Shown here: positions 12,320-18,001 of the stretch, piece after piece
Layout: each line of letters opens with the position of its first letter
How positions within the stretch are numbered: the stretch's first letter is position 1
Virus record (IMG/VR): IMGVR_UViG_3300032898_000155
Location: 1 to 22,335 of that record
Direction: 5' to 3' (one strand)
DNA length: 22,335 bases
Origin: a virus
The notes under the pieces: model-generated
Seen by the model: only the letters and a program-made list of their open reading frames with translations
Database searches by the model: none
Told to the model about the DNA's origin: nothing
Program-made: the position numbers and the translations under genes

Positions 12320-12919
12320 ATGCCACAAATAACTACATACATACGCAAAGACGACATGAGCCTATGGCTCGCATTACCAAACAAATCAGAAGCCATACAT
12401 ACCATGCTGCATAGCCTAAAAGGTCTTGAACCATCCATAACAGATGAAATCAACGCGCAGCAGTTCAATAAGGACGAAGAGTTGCATAATGAACATCTGG
12501 AAGTTCATAAGGCACTACACACAAAGATAGATACCCAAGACGAAATAGACCCTGAATTACCTCCAATACAAGAAAAAGCGGTAGATAGGTTTGAAACCGG
12601 AGAAATCAAAGGCAACAAAGCAATGAAGGACTTCCTGAAGAAGCCTACCATGACTACCGTAAAAGACGTCCATAAAGAACGGTTGGAACAGGTAACCGAG
12701 GTATTTGGTAAAGGTACCGAGGATGTTACCAAAGACGTGCTAGGAGATACGGCACCTGATCCCGATACCGTCGTGCAAAGCAGGAAAGGCGAAAAGAAGT
12801 GCTGCGAAGGTGAAGCCAAAGGCAAGTATTGCCAACACTGGCAATGGGATATGGAGAGAGGTGACAGATATACTAATCAATACTCTGGAAGAATCTCTTA
12901 CGTCCCATTCGCGGGATAG
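12320..12919 (+). CDS. Ribbon-helix-helix-like DNA-binding protein with Cys cluster
   Basis: A 199-residue protein. Residues 1-33 (MPQITTYIRKDDMSLWLALP and on) have the strand, KDD turn and two-helix layout of plasmid-type ribbon-helix-helix regulators. The middle (40-150) is charged and probably extended or coiled. Residues 158-178 contain C161, C162, C171 and H173 before WQWD, a likely zinc site. It is the first rightward gene after the TATA-rich region and has no Shine-Dalgarno site; the ATG lies 7 nt after TATAAT, so it is probably leaderless and may regulate its own region. A replication or mobilisation accessory role is possible. Confidence 0.68.
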   Translation: MPQITTYIRKDDMSLWLALPNKSEAIHTMLHSLKGLEPSITDEINAQQFNKDEELHNEHLEVHKALHTKIDTQDEIDPELPPIQEKAVDRFETGEIKGNKAMKDFLKKPTMTTVKDVHKERLEQVTEVFGKGTEDVTKDVLGDTAPDPDTVVQSRKGEKKCCEGEAKGKYCQHWQWDMERGDRYTNQYSGRISYVPFAG

Positions 12920-13115
12920 TATACAATCAGGAATAGGCAACGCCACATAGTTTGCCTGGGAACTCGCAACACCCTGAGCAGTTGCGGCCATTTTGATATA
13001 TACTAAAGACGTAGCAAGAGACCCTAAAGAATCACCACAAATGTAATGTTTCAATTGGTTAGGAATACTACAGAGGTGATTTTTTAGTTGCAGCTAAAAG
13101 ATATATACTATTCAC
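12920..13115 (+). promoter_or_regulatory. Intergenic region before the terminase small subunit
   Basis: It contains a 6-bp hairpin (CGCAAC/GTTGCG, about 12965-12986) and GATATATACTA twice (12995-13005 and 13100-13110). The second copy places TATACT (13104-13109) 6 nt before the terminase ATG, giving a likely leaderless start. No good -35 box is visible. Confidence 0.45.
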
Positions 13116-13676
13116 ATGCCCAAGAAGACACGCAAAGCAACATATAATAAACAGTTTACTGTACGGGAAGCTAAGTTTATCGAGGGCATCAAGCAAGGAT
13201 TAAGCCAAACCAAAGCCGCGCAGTACGCAGGCTATAACAAATCCTCAGCTCCCAAGTTCGGTATGTTACTGATGCGTAGGCCACATATACGTAAGGCACT
13301 GGGCATCATGTTGGATCAGGTCGGTGTTACATTCTCTAAGATCGCTCAAGTAGTCGTGGAGGGTTTAGAGGCAGAGAAAACGGTATATATCGGGCGTGGT
13401 GAGAATATGAAGCAAATAACCGTTACAGATCACGGTACGCGCTTGAAAGCTGCTGCTCTCGCTTTGAAACTATTGGATTACGAAGCCGAGCTCAAAGATA
13501 TATTCAGCACCGAAGGCAGAACTTTGCCTGAAACCAAGCCAGTTAAGAATAATAATGATGAACCACTTCCGATTAACATTAAGCGTAACAAGCTTGTCAA
13601 TGTTGATGAAGCCGAGCTCATAAAGATAGCATTTCCGGTAGAAGCTCAGGAGCTTGTCGGCGATCCAGTGCCTTAG
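13116..13676 (+). CDS. Terminase small subunit
   Basis: A 186-residue protein. The N-terminal part (FTVREAKFIEGIKQGLSQTK, then AAQYAGYN, then PHIRKAL) is the helix-turn-helix domain of phage small terminases that bind the packaging site. A later helical part (about 115-145, THGTRLKAAALALKLLDYE) probably mediates ring assembly, and the C-terminus is polar. The small subunit recognises viral DNA and controls the large subunit, encoded 2 kb further on. There is no ribosome site; TATACT is 6 nt before the ATG. Unusually, 870 bases without a clear gene separate it from the next gene. Confidence 0.82.
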   Translation: MPKKTRKATYNKQFTVREAKFIEGIKQGLSQTKAAQYAGYNKSSAPKFGMLLMRRPHIRKALGIMLDQVGVTFSKIAQVVVEGLEAEKTVYIGRGENMKQITVTDHGTRLKAAALALKLLDYEAELKDIFSTEGRTLPETKPVKNNNDEPLPINIKRNKLVNVDEAELIKIAFPVEAQELVGDPVP

Positions 13677-14171
13677 ATTCTCGAACAGGTTTTTGTTTTC
13701 CGTCCATCCAGTTTTGCACTTTTACGAATATACGTATTCTGACGCACGTACAGCCATTCTAAGACGTTTAAATCCAAAAGATGAGTATATATACGTCTCG
13801 TTTCAAAACGTAACGTCGTACAATAGACATTTTACGTCCTTATTATGACATGTCGTATCTGTTAATAACGTACGTTTGTCAAACCATATATACATACACT
13901 ACATATAGCGTTTGCAATGGCAAGCAAATCGCGCGACAGTGCGACCAACTTGCCCATGTCAATATTGTTATATTCCTTATTTGTGTTTACCTGTTTGAGT
14001 GTATAGCAACCGGTTTGCCACAGACTGTGTTATCTATATATTAATCAATGTAGCCCGCTATATTCCCCAGAAAAAAATTCTTCGTACCCGTAAACAAAAA
14101 AAGGGTATGTTCGTATTTTGTTCAGTATACTCTTATGTTTATCCTGAAAATACCGACCGAATTATTTTATG
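13677..14171. other. About 500 bases with no convincing gene; ACGT-rich
   Basis: Three short rightward frames exist (13654, 13850 and 13999 starts) but lack ribosome sites, promoters and family likeness, so I do not call them. ACGT occurs nine times between 13732 and 13875 (for example TACGTA, AACGTAACGT, AACGTACGT), many times the chance rate. It lies directly downstream of the small terminase gene, where a packaging or control site would be expected. Confidence 0.5.
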
Positions 14172-14344
14172 GCATGATCCCGCTCTCCTACTACTTATTT
14201 AGGCTAGGTTAGGACGGTTGTATGAACTACCCGTAGGACGTAGCAGGCATGGGACTATGTACTCTTCAGTCGTAGTCAGGTGTGGTTCCTTCTACACCAT
14301 GCTTGCTTTGTTACCCGAAAGGCAGAGTAAGAGCGGGATCATGC
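14172..14344 (+). ncRNA. Candidate structured RNA (about 173 nt) beside terminase genes
   Basis: A perfect 15-bp helix (14172-14186/14330-14344) closes the element. Inside, 14243-14250 pairs with 14299-14306 (8 bp, one G-U) and opens into a three-way junction with a 7-bp hairpin (14253-14259/14271-14277, one G-U) and a 5-bp hairpin (14279-14283/14294-14298). CCTAC (14187-14191) can pair with GTAGG (14233-14237), and CC-GAAA-GG forms a GNRA-type loop (14315-14322). Both G-U pairs would be mismatches on the other strand. No clear promoter was found. No known RNA class was recognised. Confidence 0.65.
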
Positions 14345-14446
14345 GTTTAGCCAGGTGATCCCTCGGCCTGTCTGCCTTCCCTCCATGGAGCTTTTTACTG
14401 GACTCCGGACCAGGTTCGGATAGTTATTTGTAGTAGACACAGAACC
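14345..14446. other. About 100 bases without recognisable content
   Basis: Between the two RNA candidates. It contains CTCCATGGAG (a 10-base palindrome at 14381-14390) followed by CTTTTTACT, a weak terminator-like arrangement for the plus-strand RNA upstream. No frame with a ribosome site is present. Confidence 0.35.
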
Positions 14447-14533
14447 AAAAAAGCCCAAGCGGAGCCTGGGACTAGTTTGGATGTACGACATTTCCATTGT
14501 GGCATAGTTTTCTGTGTATTTCAAGTCGTACAT
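14447..14533 (-). ncRNA. Candidate small RNA (about 85 nt), leftward
   Basis: On the minus strand a 9-bp perfect stem, 14533-14525 with 14489-14481, starts at the predicted 5' end, 4 nt after GATAAT (14543-14538). The RNA ends in a terminator: CCCAGG (14470-14465) with CTTGGG (14459-14454), then C and TTTTTT. One pair is G-U on this strand and would be A-C on the plus strand. No leftward gene exists here to need a terminator. It begins 20 bases before the HNH start, on the opposite strand. The -35 box is poor. Confidence 0.52.
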
Positions 14534-14552
14534 AGAAATTATCTTAACATGA

Positions 14553-14942
14553 ATGATCAGCAATGCTATAGTAAATCTTGGTTGTTCTATGAACGATTCT
14601 GAAATATATCTGTTCTGGCTAGGGTTTAAAGACTGGTTTATGACTCGTATGAGAAGGCGGTATTCGTATGCCCGGCTTCGTTTCGTTATTATGCATCCCG
14701 ATGGTATCTGCGCCATATGCGGAGGATATATACCCCGCAGGGAAAGGACGGTAGACCATATTATTCCTAAGTCGGTTTGTATCGAGATAGGACTTGCGGG
14801 TCTTATCTATGATCCCCGCAACTTCCAGTTGGCCCATAGTATCTGTAATAAGGTTCGTGCTACGGATATGAGTATGCTGCCTGCTTCTATTGTCAAGGAA
14901 ATACAGCGCAGAAAGAGTCTGTTACAGGATGTCCAGGCATAA
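14553..14942 (+). CDS. HNH endonuclease next to terminase genes
   Basis: A 129-residue protein with a complete HNH motif: C53/C56 (CAICGG), D68-H69 (TVDHIIPKS), N90 (PRNFQLAH) and H95/C98/N99 (HSICNKVR). Phages often carry such a nuclease beside the terminase, and in several systems it is required for packaging cleavage. The first 30 residues are less certain: no Shine-Dalgarno site is seen, and ATG codons at 14589, 14640 and 14649 are possible starts. Confidence 0.82.
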   Translation: MISNAIVNLGCSMNDSEIYLFWLGFKDWFMTRMRRRYSYARLRFVIMHPDGICAICGGYIPRRERTVDHIIPKSVCIEIGLAGLIYDPRNFQLAHSICNKVRATDMSMLPASIVKEIQRRKSLLQDVQA

Positions 14943-15060
14943 GAGAAGGCGCGTATGTGTCGTTAAAGGGTGCGGTACGGTATGGGTTACGGAGTACGAT
15001 GATACTGAGTCATGGGTCGACCGTATCATGTGTCCCCGCTGCCGTCCTAAGATAACATAA
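14929..15060 (+). CDS. 43-residue zinc-ribbon microprotein
   Basis: It starts inside the end of the HNH gene (overlap 14 bases) and stops TAA at 15058-15060. C10/C15 (CVVKGC) and C35/C38 (CPRC) are placed as in a zinc ribbon, with a short strand-rich core between them (TVWVTEYDD) and a basic N-terminus (MSRHKRRR). Only a short AGG precedes the ATG, so coupling is likely. Possibly nucleic-acid binding. Confidence 0.68.
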   Translation: MSRHKRRRVCVVKGCGTVWVTEYDDTESWVDRIMCPRCRPKIT

Positions 15061-15063
15061 GCA

Positions 15064-15099
15064 TTGACACACCCTTTTCGATTCTCTATTATTACGCTT
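15064..15099 (+). promoter_or_regulatory. Strong consensus promoter for a leaderless packaging operon
   Basis: TTGACA (15064-15069, perfect), 17 bp, TATTAT (15087-15092, 5 of 6), then 7 nt to the ATG at 15100. The transcript should start at or 1 base before the ATG. It is the best sigma70 promoter in the window and heads the TerL gene cluster. Confidence 0.78.
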
Positions 15100-15387
15100 A
15101 TGGCAGGAACGAAAGCAGGAGGCCTCAAGGCTGCCTCCACCAACAAGAGAAAGTTTGGTCCGGATTTTTATAGGATCGTAGGGGCTGAGGGCGGTAAGGC
15201 AGGGCATAGCGGCGGATTCGCTACGGATAAGGTAGGCGCTGATGGTCTTACGGGCCCGGAGCGGGCCAGCAAGTACGGAGCCATAGGGGGCTCTATCTCC
15301 CGTAAGCGGAAGAAAGGCGAAGAACATGTCACAGTGGGAGCGGGCGACCGACAAACAGCGGAATCTTATCCGTCTTCTGGAGAATGA
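15100..15387 (+). CDS. Gly-rich KGG-type protein, leaderless
   Basis: A 95-residue protein. GGLKAASTNKRKFGPDFYRI, then GAEGGKAGHSGGFATDKVG and GAIGGSISRKRKK match a small phage protein with repeated GGK/GGF turns, related in style to the KGG motif of stress proteins. Such proteins are often placed before terminase genes; their role is unknown. I start at ATG 15100 because of the promoter; a frame from 15064 would run through the promoter itself. The last 20 codons overlap the next gene and may be little constrained. Confidence 0.7.
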   Translation: MAGTKAGGLKAASTNKRKFGPDFYRIVGAEGGKAGHSGGFATDKVGADGLTGPERASKYGAIGGSISRKRKKGEEHVTVGAGDRQTAESYPSSGE

Positions 15388-15520
15388 GCTGGATCCACCG
15401 GTCCGGCTTTCTTCCACGACGCTGGCATGGATGAGTAAGCGGGAAGCTTCGGATCTTATTATCCGGATGAACAAGTATAAAGCGCTGTTGCAGAAAGATA
15501 AGCAGATAGCATTATTATGA
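15326..15520 (+). CDS. Small helical protein, DUF3072-like tail
   Basis: A 64-residue protein (MSQWERATDKQRNLIRLLEN, then MSKREASDLIIRMNKYKALL). The DKQ...LL and T/SKxEASDLI pattern is like the short DUF3072-type or SAP-like helical motif found in phage and actinobacterial proteins; this is from memory. AAAGGCGAAG precedes the ATG. It overlaps the previous gene by 62 bases in another frame and is coupled to the next by ATGA. Confidence 0.68.
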   Translation: MSQWERATDKQRNLIRLLENELDPPVRLSSTTLAWMSKREASDLIIRMNKYKALLQKDKQIALL

Positions 15521-15750
15521 AATACCAGGATCCTCATTTTGATAAGCAGCGGTATTGGACGCTCCGGGATACCGCGCATAAGGTTCAGGGATATACCAAT
15601 CTTATGAAGCATTCCAGGGAGAAGATTCGTACTGTTTACGAAGATACTTCGTTCGAACACCAGTCTATAACCAAGAAAGCGCTCCTCAAAGACACTAAAG
15701 CCCGCAGGGCCTTGTTAGGTGATATAGTGGGGATATGGATCCCGTCTTAG
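15517..15750 (+). CDS. Small basic protein upstream of TerL
   Basis: A 77-residue basic, helical protein (HFDKQRYWTLRDTAHKVQGY, then SREKIRTVYEDT and KKALLKDTKARRALLGDIVG). Its ATG overlaps the previous stop and its last 16 bases overlap the TerL gene, so it is firmly within the packaging operon. No family recognised. Confidence 0.7.
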   Translation: MKYQDPHFDKQRYWTLRDTAHKVQGYTNLMKHSREKIRTVYEDTSFEHQSITKKALLKDTKARRALLGDIVGIWIPS

Positions 15751-17276
15751 AGAAGATCGCCCAGCGTTGCCGGTGGGATTTGTTTTTTCTCTGCAAGGAG
15801 ATATTGGATTACCAGCAGATGGAACCGCATGTCCACCAGGATATGTGTACGTATGCCGAAGCGTTATATGAGGCGCATCCTGACGGGTACATGTCGCCTC
15901 CGGAAAAGGATGGCAAGGAGCTTGAGGACCAGTTCCACGTCCAGAATAAGAACCTGCTGCTGCTGATGCCCCGGGGGACGTTCAAGACGTCCGTCATTAC
16001 CGTGGGGTTTTCTTTGCAGAATTTTCTTAATGATCCCAATATACGTATCCTTTTGGATTCGGAGACCATAACCAAGACTACGGGCTTCCTGCGGGAGATC
16101 AAGGGGCATTGCGAGGGGAATCCGAAGTACCGGGAAGTGTTCAAGACGATCCATGGGATGTATCCGAACGAGGGCAAGAAGAGTGAACTGCTATGGAAAG
16201 ACAATATGCTGAATCTTGCTTGCCGTACCAAGCGGCGCAAGGAACCGAGCATCATGTGTTCGGGAGTCGATAAGTCCATTAACGGGTTTCACTTCGATCT
16301 TATTATTTCCGATGACCTGCATAGCGAGAAGAATGTTACCAATGCCGATCAGATAGAACAGGTCAAAGAGCACTGGCGGCTGAGCTTCTCGCTCCTTGAC
16401 CCGGGCAAGCCGAGTATTGTTATCGGGACCAGGTGGGACTATGACGATCTGTATCAGCATATCCTGGACAATGAGCGGGACCACTTCAATATCCTTATAA
16501 GGAGGGCTGAGGAAAAGGACGGTACGCTGCTGTTTCCCGAAGTGCTGACCAAAGAGTTCCTGGAGAGCCAAAAGCGCCGGCAGGGGGCACGGATTTATGC
16601 TGCGCAGTATCTTAATGAACCGGTTGATGACGAGACGGCCACCTTCCGGCATAAGTACTTCAAGTACGTGGATATGAAGGCGATCCAGGATCGGCCTATA
16701 AACTGGTACTTGTCCATCGATCCCAGTTACGAGGGGGAATATTCGGATTGGGCGGCGCTTGTTGTGGCTGGGATGGATTACCAGCAGGAGTTATATGTGC
16801 GGCATATTACTCGGGCTAAGATGAAGTACTCGGAGATCATTACCGAAGTGTTCCGGTTATACAATCTCTTTATGCCTAAGATGGTTATCTTAGAGACGGT
16901 CGGGCAGCAGAAGAGTATTAAGTATGAACTGGATAACCAGATGCGGGCCCGGAGCGCGTGGCTGCCGATGAAAGAGCTGAGCGGTATTCGCAAGAACAAG
17001 GAGGAGCGGATCAGGGGATTGGCGCCGTATTATGAGTTCGGGCATGTCTGGCATGTGAAAGGGTGTCCGAACATAGATATGCTGGAATCCGAGCTGGTGC
17101 GTTTCCCCCGCTCCAAGTATGATGATGTCTGCGATAGCTTCGCCAATATCCTGGAATTCGCCCAGGCTCCCAGCCCGCTGACCAAGGTCAGCCAACGACG
17201 TGACCGCTATGCCGATGATCTCCCGCAGCAGCGCAGGAGTTTGTATAAGCCGACGAGTTCGATTACGGGATACTGA
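15735..17276 (+). CDS. Terminase large subunit (ATPase and nuclease)
   Basis: A 513-residue DNA-packaging motor. The ATPase part has Walker A PRGTFKT (79-85), Walker B DLIISDD (188-194) and coupling motif GTRW (231-234). The RNase H-like nuclease has D329 (LSIDPS), D338, E387 (VILETVG) and D463/D464/D467 (YDDVCD). Walker A has Phe where many have Gly, a variant common in one TerL branch. TerL translocates DNA into the prohead and cuts concatemers, docking on the portal encoded 700 bases later. The ATG overlaps the preceding gene; AGGTGAT lies 10 nt upstream. Confidence 0.95.
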   Translation: MDPVLEKIAQRCRWDLFFLCKEILDYQQMEPHVHQDMCTYAEALYEAHPDGYMSPPEKDGKELEDQFHVQNKNLLLLMPRGTFKTSVITVGFSLQNFLNDPNIRILLDSETITKTTGFLREIKGHCEGNPKYREVFKTIHGMYPNEGKKSELLWKDNMLNLACRTKRRKEPSIMCSGVDKSINGFHFDLIISDDLHSEKNVTNADQIEQVKEHWRLSFSLLDPGKPSIVIGTRWDYDDLYQHILDNERDHFNILIRRAEEKDGTLLFPEVLTKEFLESQKRRQGARIYAAQYLNEPVDDETATFRHKYFKYVDMKAIQDRPINWYLSIDPSYEGEYSDWAALVVAGMDYQQELYVRHITRAKMKYSEIITEVFRLYNLFMPKMVILETVGQQKSIKYELDNQMRARSAWLPMKELSGIRKNKEERIRGLAPYYEFGHVWHVKGCPNIDMLESELVRFPRSKYDDVCDSFANILEFAQAPSPLTKVSQRRDRYADDLPQQRRSLYKPTSSITGY

Positions 17277-17336
17277 TATATACTGATCTCAGTACTTTAA
17301 CATTCACGGCCAAGTTCAGTTTAGAAAGGTTTAGTT

Positions 17337-17723
17337 ATGAAAGAAGAGAATAAAGATAGATCTCTACAACAGGAGACTGAGGATTTAATCGGCTGCAATG
17401 ATCCGATCATAGCCAATGCTCCTGACTCTGCTAGCCCTAAGTTAAAGCTAGCAGTCAAGCTTAGTGAAATGAGTAATGCGAATAACCAACATCTTGTTGG
17501 TGTACTCTGTACGCTCATTGAAGCGTCCGCGATTAATGAGAATCAATTGAAGGCGCTCAAAGACCTGGTACGCCGCGAGCTCTATAATAGCGCCCGAGAC
17601 AGGGTAGAGCTTATACACTCTATCGTTAATCGAGCGAAAGTCGAGAGTTTCCGGCAGCATCCTACCCTAGAAGAACAATCGCTGCAACCTCACATGGATA
17701 CCTACGTTTTTGACGGTGAATAA
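17337..17723 (+). CDS. Unknown protein between TerL and portal
   Basis: A 128-residue acidic, helical protein (KLKLAVKLSEMSNANNQHLV, then NQLKALKDLVRRELYNSARD). GAAAGG precedes the ATG. It is more AT-rich than the head genes on either side, so it may be a later insertion (a moron-like gene). The stop is followed by a hairpin at 17725-17748. No motif recognised. Confidence 0.65.
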   Translation: MKEENKDRSLQQETEDLIGCNDPIIANAPDSASPKLKLAVKLSEMSNANNQHLVGVLCTLIEASAINENQLKALKDLVRRELYNSARDRVELIHSIVNRAKVESFRQHPTLEEQSLQPHMDTYVFDGE

Positions 17724-17760
17724 ATAATAACCACTTGGCCGTGGTTGTTATAGTATTGAT
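17722..17760 (+). promoter_or_regulatory. Hairpin and -10 box for a leaderless small gene
   Basis: AATAACCAC pairs with GTGGTTGTT (9 bp, one G-U) around loop TTGGCC, ending the preceding gene as a weak terminator. Its 3' flank holds TATAGT (17749-17754), 6 nt before the ATG at 17761. No -35 box fits. Confidence 0.5.
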
Positions 17761-17967
17761 ATGTCCAGTCCCAGGCAAACCAATAAGAAGCTGCAGGAAT
17801 TACAGGACCTTATAGACGATCTCAGCTTGGGAGAAGTATTTTTCTTTGATGTCGATGGGTATCCGGATAGTCTGACGCCGCTTGGGATGTTTGTGGTCAA
17901 GCTGGAGCATATTATCCAGCGGGATGATGAGGCGGTTAGTATAGTTACGAAGCTGCTCGGGCAGTGA
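17761..17967 (+). CDS. Small acidic protein upstream of the portal
   Basis: A 68-residue protein: a helical start (NKKLQELQDLIDDLSLG), a strand-rich middle (EVFFFDVDGYPD) and a helical end (LEHIIQRDDEAVSIVTKLLG). No Shine-Dalgarno site; a -10 box lies 6 nt before the ATG, so it may be leaderless. Function unknown. Confidence 0.65.
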   Translation: MSSPRQTNKKLQELQDLIDDLSLGEVFFFDVDGYPDSLTPLGMFVVKLEHIIQRDDEAVSIVTKLLGQ

Positions 17968-18001
17968 CACTATTCATAGAGGCTTCCAGCATCTATCTTA
18001 G

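Noticed and set aside
12740-13054. Leftward frame of 104 codons over the end of the 12320 gene
   Set aside because: It overlaps a better supported rightward gene by 180 bases, has no ribosome site and no family likeness.
13654-14202. Three short rightward frames after the small terminase gene
   Set aside because: No ribosome sites or promoters, odd composition, and the last runs into the closing helix of the structured RNA candidate.
14339-14716. Leftward frame of 125 codons across the HNH start
   Set aside because: It is antisense to the HNH gene and crosses a leftward terminator; sequence is not protein-like.
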